From positions 118,595,509 through 118,659,508 of the forward strand of contig CP136068.1 of the NCBI GenBank assembly GCA_032622095.1: 64,000 nucleotides of DNA, in the 5' to 3' direction. The DNA is from Siphonodentalium dalli (Eukaryota; Mollusca; Scaphopoda; Gadilida; Siphonodentaliidae). Of the stretch, positions 32,523-45,360 are shown piece by piece (positions within the stretch are counted from its first letter, which is position 1; each line of letters opens with the position of its first letter). The notes below the pieces were generated by a model. That model saw only the letters and a list, made by a program, of their open reading frames with translations, was not told where the DNA came from and searched no databases. Both the position numbers and the translations under genes were made by a program.

Positions 32523-34556
32523 CTAGCTGACTATATGAATGCCCTTATTCCCATCCCCATATAAATTTGACAGTTGAGAAGATATAATTGTTCAAGTGAC
32601 TTAATTCGGTCACCATTTGTCGAGACTGTGAAATTTGAACGCCAAAAACTCCTTAGGGAGTTATGAAGATGGCATTGGAGATGACTATATTTATAACTTT
32701 GGAGGGTATTGGTGAATACAATCTTATCAATGCTGGTCCTCTCTCCGTCCATGACCCAAACTACACCAAATGCGATTTAATTTATCGTATCATTAGAGAA
32801 TAACGTGTATGAATTTGGTAGAAATTAGTGCTAAATATATTTGTATCAGCTTTGGTCATGTATGACTTGAACGTCGCTACTTTTGACATATTTAAACCAC
32901 GTCTATTAGATGCATGCATACATGATATAATGGAGATGATTATATAGAAGTTTGTGGTAATCGGTAACTAAACAAATTCTTATCATAGTTATACTCCCAT
33001 CTCTCACCCAAACGGCACCAACTTAGCGTCTTTAAATAACCCGATTATATTCCTCGTATCATGGAGAAGAATAATATGTCAATTTGGTGGAAATCTGTGC
33101 TAAAAATAAAATAGTTTTTTTAATCAATTGTTGGTGCCCCCTGCACCCCTGACTCGAACGGCGCCATATCATGGAGGTGATAATGTATAAGTTTGGTGGA
33201 AATCGGCGACAAAACTATTTCATAATATTTTGTGTTGCCACTCCCCTTTTCTGCCCCTGACAACAACAGTGTCACTTTAAAATATTTTAACCCACACCAT
33301 TACCTTCCTTGTAAAAAGTTACCCTCGTTAGACCATCTTAGTGCCATCTAGATTGTACTGCGTGAAGTTATATACAGGACACATACATACAGACAGACAC
33401 TCGAAATATATCTAGGCGTTTTTGACACGCACGATCTGAGTCCTCGTATCATTTGAGAAGAACGTGTATGAATTTGATGATAATTGGCAGTAAACATATT
33501 TTTATCAGTTTTGATGACCCTCCCGTCCCTATCTCGGACTCAAGCGGCGCGACTTTTGACATCATTAAACCACACATTATACTATGGAGATGAATAATTA
33601 TAAAATTGGTGAAAATTGGCGAGTATACAAATTCGTATCAAATTTAGGGTCCCCATATCTCTCACCCAATACGGCACCAATTTGGCATATTTAAAACACA
33701 CGATTAGATTCCTCGTATCACGGATAATAATATTTATCAATCTGGTGAAAATCGGCACTAAACATATTGTCAATTTTGTGTCCCTCTCACCATCTATGCA
33801 CCCCTGACTCCAATGTCCTCACATTTGACATCTGTAAACCACACAATTAGACTCCTGATAGCATGGAGATAATTATTTATAAGTTTGGTGCTAATCGGCG
33901 ACTAAACATTTTGTTATCAAATTTAGTTACCACACCACTCCCCCATACCTCACCCAAACAACACCAAATGGCGTCTTTAAATCACACTATTAGATTCCTC
34001 GTATCATGGATAAGAATGTGTATCAATTTGGTGGAAATTGGAGCTAAAATAGTGTGTATCAATTGTGGTGCCCCTCTCCCTTTCGGTGCACCCCTGACTC
34101 GAATGACGACACTTTGGCAGTTTTAATCCTCACTATTAGAATGGGGATGATTTTTTTGTATAAGTTTGGTGGAAATCGGCGAATAAACCAATTATAATCA
34201 AATTTAGTGCCCACCCCCAATCTCTCACCCAAACGACACTAATTTGACGTCTTTAAATTATATTATTTGTATCATGGAGAAGAATGTGTATCAATTTGGT
34301 GGAAATCGGCGCTAAAATTAGTTTTATCAATTTTGGTGCCCCTTTCCCCTTCCGTGTATCCCTGACTCTAACGACGCCACTTTTGACCTTATTAAACCAC
34401 ACCATTAGATTCAAGGGGATGATTATATATGAGTTTGGTGGCAATCGGCGACAAACAATATTTACCCCTGATAGACCCCTTTTGTGCCATCTAGATGGTC
34501 CCCTGTGTATTTCTATAGAACACAGACAGACAGACAGTTATTCGCAAATATAGATA
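32523..34556 (-). repeat. ~140-bp tandem array with alternating subtypes, possibly Helitron cores
   Basis: At least ten units carry 'tttggtggaaatcggcg' at spacings near 110-145 bp (about 33085, 33190, 33470, 33600, 33740, 33880, 34025, 34160, 34295, 34435). They alternate between 'agaatgtgtatcaatttgg...gctaaa' and 'gatnattatataagtttgg...gacaaac', a dimer of about 280 bp. Blocks end in CAGACAGACA tracts near 33390 and 34525. Read on the minus strand, these resemble Helitron 5' ends, and a CTAG at 32523-32526 could be the matching 3' end. The Helitron assignment is an inference; the tandem array is clear. Confidence 0.7.
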
Positions 34557-34581
34557 TAGATAGATAGATAGATAGATAGAT
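34551..34581. repeat. (GATA)n microsatellite
   Basis: About seven TAGA/GATA units directly after the CAGACAGACA tract. Confidence 0.95.
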
Positions 34582-34589
34582 GAAAACAA

Positions 34590-35240
34590 TCAGTTAAACT
34601 TTCATTAATCACACTCTATTTTCAAACAAACCCCCGTCTCCGTAGACTTACATTGCATTCAATAAACATCTGTTCAACCTTTGTTGTCCCCAGTCATGAT
34701 GGTGAATCTCCATACCAAATTGTATCAGATCCGATAACCTAAGGCTTAGATAGCTGCTTGGACGAACAAATGAATAGTATATCAAGACGAACAAAGACTG
34801 ATAATTCTGGATTTTGAAAGCAGTTATGATGATGAACATGCATCATACCAGATTTCCTTCAGTTCCGATAACAAATGGCTGTAATAACAGCATGGACGGA
34901 CAAACAAACACTATTTCCAGGTCAACAAAGAAGATTAACTCTAGAACGGTAAACAGGGACATCATATGCCCCTCATTTGAAAGGTCAACAATGCCCTGAA
35001 GGTTCTTGAGACGAAGACGTTTTAAGAATTACTATAACAAATTCCCGGACTCTGAACCTATTTGACATGGTGACCTTATTCTAACAAATCTGAATCCCAG
35101 TCACCTAGGTACCATCCACACCAAATATGACTCAATTCATACTTATGGTTTGGGAGAATATGTTGACAGACAGATGGGCGGACAGACAGCTAGACGAACT
35201 GCCACATAGACAACCGAATAGCGCTGACTTCTATAGTCTC
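34590..35240 (-). repeat. Tandem repeat, two ~140-bp units, followed by inverted family-1 repeat
   Basis: Units near 34690 and 34815 share 'gatgatg(g/a)tgaa', 'cat(a/c)ccaaattg' or 'cataccagattt', 'tccgataac' and 'ggacgaacaaa' or 'ggacggacaaac'. From about 35040 to 35210 the sequence is the reverse complement of family 1 ('aatctgaatcccagtcac', 'caccaaatatgactcaattc', a GACAGACAGATGGGCGG tract). No gene. Confidence 0.6.
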
Positions 35241-36049
35241 CCAAAGATAAGTGAGGCCTTCGGAATAATGACATTGTTTATATTTTCCATGCTAGAGTTA
35301 TCCTTCCTTGTTTATTTTTAATCTAGTCCAGCCCCATCTTTCAATTTGGCATTGTGTGATTACAATTTTGCTTTAAAAGTGATATATATTTATAATATAA
35401 TTCACTCAGTCAAACATAGTTAACACTTCTCAATTCAATGAATTCACTTCAAGTCCTAAAACAGACCCTCTGAAACAACCAGACCAGTGGTTCCTGTAGG
35501 GCATTGAATGATTGGATTTATATTGGTACAAACATGACATAGCTAGGCGATTTGACAATCCCACATCCCCCATTAAGAGATACTAATTGTGCTGTTTAAT
35601 TCAAGTTTGGTGTATATATATTTAGATTCATATGATTATGTTTGACATTTCATATACTTATATTAACACAGGCCAATACGGCTCTGTACATAGTGTTATA
35701 ATATTATGAATATACCAGCTACTAGCTGGGGTGCCGATTGTTGCTCAAGTAAAGAATTATTAAATTATTAGTGCCCATTTAAGTAATTTAAATTAATTTT
35801 CCCTCTGAGCTGACAATAAACGCTCTTCATTGACCATGTGTGTTATTATAATGTATTAGTCTCCCTTATCTAAGTTGATAAAGAATGCTCTTTATTGCTC
35901 ATATCTCATAATTTTAAGTTCCTCTTTAGTGTCAAATAGTCGGACAGCTAGGTACACCCCCTATGGACCCCCAGGACTCATCCGGACCGATTTTTTTAAA
36001 TGTACCTGGACATCTCAAGAGTAGAATTCCGGATGTTAACAAGAAATCA
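35241..36049. other. Unannotated stretch with a small palindrome
   Basis: A 15-base palindrome CCAGCTACTAGCTGG lies at about 35716-35730. Otherwise AT-rich, without recognised genes or repeats. Confidence 0.4.
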
Positions 36050-37170
36050 ACCTGGTCGCATATGACGTAATCCAAAATTTATATGACGATTGTAGAAAAA
36101 ATAATTCAGATATGACATTACAATGAATTGCATTTTGTTTCTTTTGTAAATTAAAATCCAAGATGGCCGCCAGAATATGACTCAGAATTTGAGAAATTAT
36201 AATTTTTTTAAGCGAAAACACAAAACCAATCATAATATGACACAAATATTTGAACATTATGACGTTTATATGACCGCAACAATCCTTCAGTATCATCGAC
36301 AACTCACGGAGAAAACAAAATGGCTACCAGTGCGATCACCCGCAACAGTCGGTACAGTTCGCGATATTACCCTATGTATAGTTATATGACGATTGTGGAA
36401 AAACCAATTGAGTTATGACATTGCAATGAATTGCATTTTGTTTCTTATATATTTCTACGTTAACTGATATCAAACTTGTAAATCAAGATCCAAGATGGCC
36501 GCCAGAATATGGCTCAATATTTGAGAAATTCTATTTTTTTTCAACAATTTTTTCAGAAAAAAAAACACAAAACCAATCATAATATGTCACAACTATTTGA
36601 ACATTATGAGGTTTATATGACCGCAACCAATCCTTCAATATCACCTGACAAAAATATCCGCAATCGACAACTCAGGTAGGAAACAAAATGGCCGCCAGTG
36701 CGATAACCCGCAATAGTCGGTAAATTTCGCGATATTACCCTATGTCTAGTTATATGAAGATTGTGGGTAAACCATTCGCTGTATTACATTTGAATCACAT
36801 GTGGTGTATTCTTCGTACTTTTTTGATGTCAATGATGCCAGTAAAGACCCAAAATGACCACTATGATATGCCTTAATTTAGAGAACATGCCTGTTTTTGT
36901 TATGTATTTTTGTTTTAAATTATATAGACAGGTAGCGTGGTTTATCTGATATGGAACCCGAAAGTTCTCAGGGCTTATTTTTGTTTGTACCTGGACACAT
37001 CTAAAGTAGAACTTTGAATGTTAACAACGTTTTGGCGGCACATGACTTGATCCAAAATGGCCACAAGAGGGTGAACTATTTTCGCAAATTACCCCTAAGT
37101 TTATAGTTATATGTTTGGAAAATAATCTATATGAGATATTAAATTGAGATAAATTGCGTTTGGTTCCTTA
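36050..37170. repeat. ~300-330-bp tandem repeat, two clear and up to two decayed units
   Basis: Landmarks repeat: 'atatgacgattgt(a/g)gaaaaa', 'caatgaattgcattttgttt' (36121 and 36424), 'tccaagatggccgccagaat' (36157 and 36489), 'ccaatcataatatg', 'gaacattatga(c/g)gtttata' and 'tcgcgatattaccctatgt'. Third and fourth partial units begin near 36745 and 37090. Lengths vary by indels. Each clear unit contains a YY1-like CCAAGATGGC. Confidence 0.85.
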
Positions 37171-38014
37171 TACCATTCCACGTATTGTATTATGTGTTCG
37201 GTTCAGAGAGTATAAAACCCTCCTATCTAGCACCACCAACGCGGATGAATCAGGCACCAGTGCCACATCGAGTCAACTTATCCCCATGAATCTATTTTCA
37301 ACGACCAGATATAAAATTTGGATATTATATATGATTATTAGGGTTCTTTTAAGACATATGATTCAACGAAACCTATCCCATGACAGTCCCCGGGTCAATT
37401 GACCCATGTGTACAATATTTCAGCTCTGGTGGTCCAGCCATTTGGTCACCCATAACCCAGACAAACAAACAGAGAATCAGGAGTGCCATGCTGATTGACA
37501 CTTCTAATTTACCCTGCCCTCCCTAAAAGTTATTGCTACCTTTGGGAAACATGATATCACTTGTTTGACCCTTACCCAATATGGTTATTACAATCGTCAC
37601 TGCTCTCAGCCAACACTGAAAGGTGATAACGACACCATCCCATCAAATGCAACTCGTTAGACGTCAAATAATTGAAAAGTAATCAGTAGTTAATATGTCA
37701 CAACATTGATGTTGTTTATCTTAATCTAAATTTATTTTATTTATAGGTAGCACTTTTCTTCTCAGAGTATTGAATCATAGTATAGTATGGTTAATATGAT
37801 AAAAATGTACCACGTTATTCGATAACTTACTCCTTCCAGCAGGATTCGTCCACGAAATATAAACATATATACAGTACCATTGATGCCAGATTTAAACCAG
37901 TACATTAATAAAAATTAATGCGACTTGTGAATATACTTAAAGCATCAACCTGTGCGGGTACAATTGCTATTCACCTAATCTAATTGTATATCTACATTGC
38001 ATGGTCCTTGCTGG
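37171..38014. other. Unannotated stretch
   Basis: Nothing recognised. A short frame at 37154-37402 overlaps the end of the tandem repeat and has no domain. Confidence 0.4.
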
Positions 38015-38590
38015 TTAAAGGCATGGCTGGCCTTCGTTATAATTTATAAATATATATTTAGAAATAACAGTTACCAAATTATAAACATGCTGTAAAGAAT
38101 ATACTACTAGTATACTATAATTATAGTATTAATGCGATATTATCCTTAATTGTGTGAGCCGAGCGCTTGTTTGTATATAGCACGTAAGATCGAGCGGTAA
38201 TATCGCATTCATACACTGAGAAATTGTTCTTTCTCAAAACAAGAAAACAGTTTTCTTAACAGTGAGTAATGTGTTCCCGGCCATTTAATAATTGTCTCAC
38301 AAATTAAGGGCTCATGTATTGTTTATTGTCTTACCACATAGAAAGAGGTAACACAACATTCTAACACTACCGAAATGAATTGGTTTCCTTAAAGGCACGA
38401 ATGGCCTTCGTTATAGGTATTCATTTAAAAATTGCAGTTATGAAATTGTGAAAATTACTTCAAGAATATACTAATAGTATAGTATAAGTATAATAATAGT
38501 ATAAATGCGCTATATTATCCAGAAAACACACTTTGTCTGGGCCGAGCGTTTGTTTATATACAGTACGCAAAGAGTGAATGATAAGCACAA
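38015..38590. repeat. ~200-bp direct repeat, copies 374 bp apart
   Basis: Copies start at 38015 and 38389 with 'ttaaaggca', then share 'tggccttcgttata', 'aagaatatactaat'-like text, 'agtataatg'-like AT stretches, 'tgcg(a/c)tatattatcc'-like text, and 'gccgagcg(c/t)ttgtttatata'. Moderately diverged. Confidence 0.8.
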
Positions 38591-40258
38591 CACTCAACAC
38601 AGTGGCACTGTTTTTAGGAGTTTTAGGAGAGTGATTCACGGTGACCCATTCGACACCGAAATATTGAGAGGCGAAGGTTAGCGAGCGCTATACTGATACA
38701 ATATAAACAATTTGGTGGAAAATTATATCCAAAGTTCACGTAATGCATGGGGTTTCCCAGGTGATGAATGTTTTGCTTATCGCATACTCTTTATGTAATG
38801 TTTGTTTACATACTGTTGGGTTTATTCACATAACATGGAGTACTAACATGACAATAACATGCAATTTACGTGATATTTATTATTAGTATAAAAACAAAGT
38901 TTGTCTGTGTTATAATGTTCTTTCTGTTCACGGCAGTTTAACGGATGAGACAGCAATACCCACCGCTAGCGCATGACTTAGAAATGGTATTTAAAACAAC
39001 TGCAACCATCCATGGAATTTCCCATTTAGATGTACTGTGTACATATTATTACCACGGCGTTTCTGCGACATGCGAACCTCTTCAGTATAACAACATTTGT
39101 GGATCCAATAGCTATTCGCCTATAACTGTATATTTACCAATCGTCGCATTTGATGTCCAAAAGCGTGGATACAAAACAGATGGGTTATGACATTTTTTAT
39201 ACTTAGAAATAGCATTTAGTACAACTATTAGTTATTTAAGTCCAGCATTTAGGTTCATTGTACCTGAGCACATTTGGTGGGCTAAATCCTCAATTTGGAA
39301 AATTCCCCAGAAGAAAAATAGGAGTCAGGACCCAATATATAAGCCATGTATTAACTCTGAAATGTTTGTAAAAGTAAAACATAAAGTTATCCAGACAGAC
39401 TGATGAACATAACCAAAGCACTGTCACTGATAGTTATTTAGACCAAATTTCATACTACCACCATTGACCAAGAAATCTTAACCAAATATGTACCATGCAA
39501 ATTTCCATTGCGAGCTGTTTCTTAATTTTGAATAGAACCTGGTATAAAAGAGCTACTGTGAGGGTTACGAGCGAATAATTTACCCATTCACAATACAAAC
39601 CCTTCATAACGCCATGCATACATGGCCGCAATGGCTCGAGGACGAGTGTGACTCGCCACACATTAGTATTTCAACCAGGCTATACTCATGATTCAATCCA
39701 TGAACTGGATATTGCATACACACTTCTGATACGATATCATAGGTAGCGTTATTTGTGCTGACGATAGGATATCATATGCATATCGCGATTAAATTTAGAC
39801 TTGGAAAATTTATTGAAATTTCAACACGCAGTGACGATTGGTGGTCTGGTATAATAATTTTTTTTCTGATTTCTAATAGCTAAAATAGCCACTATGTTAC
39901 AAATAAATTTGGTATCCGGAGAAGTTGGCCCCATAATTAGATCAGAATATTCATTGCATGTAAGCAGCATAATACATTTCAAATAACTTGAAAATTAGGT
40001 ATAATTCTGGCAGAAATGTAGAAATTACAGTAGGTTTGCACAATCTTCCCCCGAAGCACCAAGCGATTTCCCGAAAGATCCACAAATTCTCCCAAAAATT
40101 GCCCAAATGTTATGCAGGCAAATCGATCAGTCCCTGGCCCATACGGCTATGTCATTGCCGAACACATTCAATGCGGCCGTAGTTCTTACACCAGAGAGTA
40201 GTGACTCGTAAATATAAATTTTTGTACGAAGTAACAGTAACACATATATTAATATTAA
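38591..40258. other. Unannotated stretch
   Basis: Frames such as 38945-39190 show no known domain. No repeat longer than local AT-rich similarity was seen. It ends at the CTAG border of Helitron E. Confidence 0.4.
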
Positions 40259-42032
40259 CTAGAATGAAATTGAAATTGCACTGCAATTTCGATACTTCAA
40301 TGTTTACCAAGGGGAAGAGCTATCGAAACCATTTTTTTGTATGCGTGTAGCACATGAGAAGACGAACATAATAGAGCAAGTCCGAACTCGATATCTCAAG
40401 CCGTTCCGGAGGAGATGCGCACACAATAACAATATGAAGGATACCCAAACGTCAAAATTTGAATCGAGTGCTGTGACAGGAGTTAGATTAACATCATTTA
40501 GAACTCGCATCCCTCAATTTCCACATTTCCAATGACGCATAACTTCGCCATTTATGAACGGATTTCGAAAATGTCTGCATGCAGCATCTGGTTCAGCTTG
40601 CTATACTGAAGCCGAATGCCATTTTTTCACGAGAGTCGGAGCAAAACAAAATATAATCGGAGGTGAACGACTCATGGCGAGCTTTTTTCTGGCACATCAG
40701 ATTTGGACTGGGCAAACGTCATAATGTGTGGCAACAATCACACACCTTCTAGTTTTTGTCCGATTGATATCCGATGAACCGTTCCTGAGATATAGCACAA
40801 AAACCGGTAAAAACTGGGATTGTCCAATATCCAAGATGGCGTAACTACGCCATTTTTGATCGGATTCAAAACATACTTCGTTATTCGTGATCAGCATATC
40901 CAATAGACCATAGGTATAAAGTTAGAACAAATTCCTAGGAAAATGCAAAAATTTCTTTAAATAACGACATCAAATTTTCGACACCTACAGAGCTTTTTTT
41001 TTGGCACATCGGAGCTATACAAAAATGCGCCCAATTCGAAAGCATTAGTTACCCTACACACTCGAAGTTATCCCGTCTTTCTATCTCTATCCGTTCCAAA
41101 GGAGATACGTACACAACAGTAATCAACATGAAGAGCGTTTTGTGCCAAGGTCAAGGTCGGACGAACTCCGCACCCAGTCCAGTCAATAGCCAAGGACGGG
41201 AGCTATGTATGTACAAAAAATCAAGGTAATCGGTAGAGTCGTTTTGGATCTATTCGCCTTTTTCAAAGAAATTAGGGCAAGGCCTCCACCTTGCAGGATA
41301 CCCAAAAGTCAAAATTTGAATCGGGTGCTGTGACGTCAGTTTACGGCGTTGTCTTCAGTTCGGACTTGCGATGTCGCCCTATGAATTTGGTCAAATTCAG
41401 AAGAAAAAAGTTTTTCAAAGAGCGTTAACCGATTCTTCGACCAATACCGAACTTTCGAACCGGAAGTGCTATCCATACCATTTTTCGAAAAGTAGCACAT
41501 GATGAGAGGAAACTAATAATGCAAGTCCGAACTCGATGTCTCAAGCTGTTCCGGAGGAGATACGTACACAACAGTAATACACATGAAGAGCGTTTAGTGC
41601 AAAGGTCAAGGTCGTACGAAATTCACATCCAGCCGGGTTAATAGCTAAGGACGAACGCTATATATGTACCAAAAATCATTCTAATCGGTCAATCAATTTT
41701 TGACCCATAAGAGATCCAAGCTAAATAAATGTTCAATCTAGTTTAAATGTGGCTATAATGAAACCGCCATTACTCCGCCATGTTTTGACCGATTGACCTA
41801 GTTTATATTGCATCGTAATCGTCTTTGTCATGTGATACCACCCAGTGAGTTTGGTCAAATTAGGACGAACTATATTTTGCAACAAAATTACTGGCGACGG
41901 TCAAGGTCAAGGTCGGACAAAAATAGCGGTAAGTGCATAAAACTAACTTTTCGTGGATGTATATGAGTAGGAAATATCAAATCAATCGACCCGGCGGTTT
42001 CTGAGATATAAGGTGTTTTATAATAATAATAA
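40259..42032 (-). mobile_element. Non-autonomous Helitron, family E, full-length copy (minus)
   Basis: The minus-strand 3' end is a perfect 9-bp stem hairpin (GAAATTGCA / TGCAATTTC, 40272-40290), then nine bases, CTAG (40262-40259) and T. The next copy begins at the other side with its own CTAG at 42033-42036, giving a 1774-bp head-to-tail period. The interior carries several degenerate ~125-bp phrases ('ccgaactcgatntctcaag', 'gttccggaggagatncg', 'ggtcaaggtcggacgaa'). No Rep/helicase. Open frames of about 68 codons present in both copies are duplicates of repeat text. Confidence 0.8.
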
Positions 42033-43264
42033 CTAGAATGAAATTGAAATGGCACTGCAATTTCGATACTTCAATGTTTACCAAGGGGAAGAGCTATCGA
42101 AACCATTTTTTTGTATGCGTGTTGCACATGAGAAGACGAACATAATAGAGCAAGTCCGAACTCGATATCTCAAGCCGTTCCGGAGGAGATGCGCACACAA
42201 TAACACTATGAAGGATACCCAAACGTCAAAATTTGAATCGAGTGCTGTGACAGGAGTTAGATTAACATCATTTAGAACTCGCATCCCTCAATTTCCATAT
42301 TTCCAATGACGCATAACTTCGCCATTTATGAACGGATTTCGAAAATGTCTGCATGCAGCATCTGGTTCAGCTTGCTATACTGAAGCCGAATGCCATTTTT
42401 TCACGAGAGTCGGAGCAAAACAATATATAATCGGAGGTGAACGACTCATGGCGAGCTTTTTTCCGGCACATCAGATTTGGACTGGGCAAACGTCATAATG
42501 CGTGGCAACAATCACACACCTTCTAGTTTTTGTCCGATTGATATCCGATGAGCCGTTCCTGAGATATAGCACAAAAACCGGTAAAAACTGGGATTGTCCA
42601 ATATCCAAGATGGCGTAACTCCGCCATTTTTGATCGGATCCAAAACATACTTCGTTATTCGTGATCAGCATATCCAATAGACCATAGGTATAAAGTTAGA
42701 ACAAATTCCTAGGAAAATGCAAAAAATTCTTTAAATAACGACATCAAATTTTCGACACCTACAGAGCTTTTTTTTGGCACATCGGAGCTATACAAAAATG
42801 CGCCCACTTCGAAAACATTAGTTACCCTACACACTCGAAGTTATCCCGTCTTTCTATCTCTGTCCGTTCCGAAGGAGATTCGTACACAACAGTAATCAAC
42901 ATGAAGAGCGTTTTGTGCCAAGGTCAAGGTCGGACGAACTCCGCACCCAGTACAGTCAATAGCCAAGGACGGGAGCTATGTACGTACAAAAAATCAAGGC
43001 AATCGGTAGATTCGTTTTGGATCTATTCGCCCTTTTCAAAGAAATCAGGGCAAGGCCTACCTTGCAGGATACCCAAAAGTCAAAAATTGAATCGGGTGCT
43101 GTGACGTCAGTTTTTGGTCGATTGCGCTAAAAGTTTTTCAAAGAGCGTTAACCGATTCTTCGACCAATACCGAACTTTCGAACCGGAAGTGCTATCCATA
43201 CCATTTTTCGAAAACTTTGTAGCACATGATGAGAGGAAACTAATAATGCAAGTCCGAACTCGAT
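42033..43264 (-). mobile_element. Non-autonomous Helitron, family E, second copy, 5'-truncated (minus)
   Basis: Nearly identical to 40259-41540 over about 1.2 kb, apart from scattered substitutions and a deletion of about 50 bp near 43105-43130. The 3' hairpin has one mismatch. Homology stops at 43264 inside 'ccgaactcgat', so the 5' third is missing. The close identity indicates recent tandem insertion or unequal exchange. Confidence 0.85.
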
Positions 43265-43850
43265 ACTAAGCAACAACCCTGTCTATACAACATCAAATCT
43301 GATTGGTTAAGATTGACAATTTGATCAATAGGGAAGCTGTTTTTATTGCGCCTTTTCTTAACGAGAGCGCCACTTTACACTTTATAATATCTTCATGAAA
43401 ACTTATAGATTTCACTTCTCGGAATCTGATTAAGTTTTCTAATATTTAATAAGGTTTTATATGTGATATTTTATAATAATTATACACAACACACAAACAG
43501 GTAAGTTTGTTTGTTCTCACCAATGTGTCCGTCGGTGGCAATGCTGACGAAATTGGGTGAGTTTATCAATGTTTTAATTTCTATTTGGTATAATGATAAA
43601 TAAAATTCACACAATCAAGTAGAATTCTAAATCCAGTTTATTACAAATGTCTGCTTTATTAGCCAAACTAATCCACAGTTCATCACCGGCGATTGGTGAC
43701 AAAATCACGTGCAAGTGATTTGTTTATTTCGGACACTCAGTAAATATCACCTTGACACTACCACACATGTAGCTGATCAGTTTCGTGTAAAATGAATACA
43801 TTTAAAAACAAACGGTAGATTAAAACCTTTTTGTCTTAGTATGGCCCCAC
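43265..43850. other. Unannotated stretch
   Basis: No gene, RNA or repeat recognised. Confidence 0.4.
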
Positions 43851-44395
43851 ACTTGTTTCGGCCAATTTCCGTTCATTTTCGGACTTTGCCTAATTTCGTG
43901 CATTTTTGAACTTTTTTTCAAAAATAATTTTCACAGGAAAATTTGTCTCGCCCTACTTAAGACGTTGCCATAGTAATTTGCCACCTTTTCCCAAATTTTC
44001 CCGACCGAGCAGAGCGGGAATTTCTATTTGACCCACTTTTGGGGGCTCGACCCAAAAACTTTTCGGCCCAAAAAGTTCGGGCCAGGTGGCCATTTTTTAA
44101 TATGTGACAGTTTGCCACATTTTCCGAAATTTTCCCGACCGAGCAGAGCGAAAACTGGGATTCGTCCCACTTTTTCGGACTCGACCCAAATTTTTTTCGG
44201 CCCAAAATTATTGGCCGAGGTGGCCATTTATTACCCCGCACTTGTTTCGGCCAATTTCCGTTTATTTTTCGGACTATGCCTAATTTCGTGCATTTTTGAA
44301 CTTTTTTCCAAAAAATAATTTTCACAGGACATTTTGTCTCGCCCTACTTAAGACGTTGCCATAGTCATTTGCCACATTTTCCCAAATTTTTTGGA
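43851..44395. repeat. 389-bp tandem repeat with an internal ~134-bp repeat
   Basis: 'acttgtttcggccaatttcc' starts at 43851 and 44240. Both units continue through 'cctaatttcgtgcatttttg', 'aataattttcacagga' and 'gccctacttaagacgttgcc'. Within unit 1, 'tttgccac(c/a)tttt' with 'ttttcccgaccgagcagagc' appears twice, about 134 bp apart. The 122-codon minus frame across it is repeat-derived. Confidence 0.88.
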
Positions 44396-44421
44396 TAAGG
44401 AATAAGGAATAAGGAATAAGT
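44391..44421. repeat. (AAGGAAT)n short satellite
   Basis: Three to four tandem 'aataagg' heptamers. Similar GGAATAA words occur at about 51463 and 51965, next to other repeat borders. Confidence 0.85.
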
Positions 44422-44699
44422 AACGAAATTCACGCTGCTCAAGACAATTCTTAAAATGCAGATAAAGAAATGCGATGTATAACTACATTCTGCGAATGGC
44501 ACGCCACGACATCGTGGTAGCTCGCCACCTCGCAGCGTATTAGTTCAAGTCGATTTAAACATAAAACACAATAATCACAATTTGACGAATTTAAAACAGA
44601 ATATCCCCATGTTAATGCTCAATGAATATATACTTTAGTAATCACACAAGAAACAAATATTAGCGCTGACAACAACCCCTCTGTGAGCCTCATGAACCT

Positions 44700-45113
44700 A
44701 ACACGCCAAGTGTGTATGTATTTATGTGTGGATGTGTGTTATAGACTCGAAAAATGCTTTTCCGATCTGACTCAAATGTGGTATGTAGTCCTTATTAGAT
44801 CCCGGGAACAATACGGCTGGGTCAAATTCCACGTGCGACCGTGTCATTGACCTTGACCTTGCTCATATACGCTCATTTAAGCATATTTCTGGATCTCGAG
44901 ACCCTCAAATTTGACACGTAAGCCAACTTTGATCCCGGGAACAAAATGGGCGGGTCCAATTTCACATGCGACCCTGTCGTTGACCTTGGCCTCGCTCATA
45001 TACGCTCATATAGGCATGTTTCTTTACCGATTGAACAATAGTTTTTTCTTTCTCCTAATACTTTTCAACGTTGTACCCTAAATAGCCCGGACGAAGTCCG
45101 GCACATCAACTAG
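44700..45113 (+). mobile_element. Non-autonomous Helitron, family F
   Basis: A (TATG/TGTG)n tract near 44712 is followed by two ~170-bp cores with 'gatcccgggaacaa', 'gggtc(a/c)aatttcac'-like text, 'tgcgacc(g/c)tgtc', 'ttgaccttg' and 'atatacgctcat'. The hairpin GCCCGGAC-GAA-GTCCGGC (45085-45102) then precedes CTAG (45110-45113) and T. The exact 5' start is uncertain. Confidence 0.75.
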
Positions 45114-45210
45114 TTTGTCTATAATAGTATATAACAGTATACAATACAATTCAACACCAAAGCTCTAAATTATGATTCCGATCATAGTAATTTACTATCG
45201 CCACGGGATG

Positions 45211-45250
45211 GGTTAAATATCCGCCGATCGTGATCGTCCTCTCGTTTAAA
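45211..45250 (-). repeat. Dispersed 40-60 bp motif, copy 1
   Basis: Minus-strand text translates, in one frame, as KREDDHDRRIFNPSRGDS. Copies 2 and 3 lie at 47252-47290 and 51423-51462. The conserved DNA word is 'gccgatcgtgatcg' flanked by 'gggttaaa' and 'ctctcgttt'. Confidence 0.6.
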
Positions 45251-45360
45251 TTAGTGATTTAAATCTTGATTTCATCCATGCTGTTTTGACTGATAGGCCG
45301 CGTGCCGGTTGTACAATTTGAAAGGGGCAATTCATGACGGACCTACTGGTTACAATTATT

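Noticed and set aside
35716-35730. CTAG-containing palindrome considered as a Helitron 3' end
   Set aside because: The palindrome includes the CTAG itself rather than preceding it by about ten bases, and no matching element body was found.
40304-42677. Duplicated 64-86 codon frames conserved between two loci
   Set aside because: The conservation comes from recent duplication of the whole Helitron E, including non-coding parts. No codon-level evidence and no domain.
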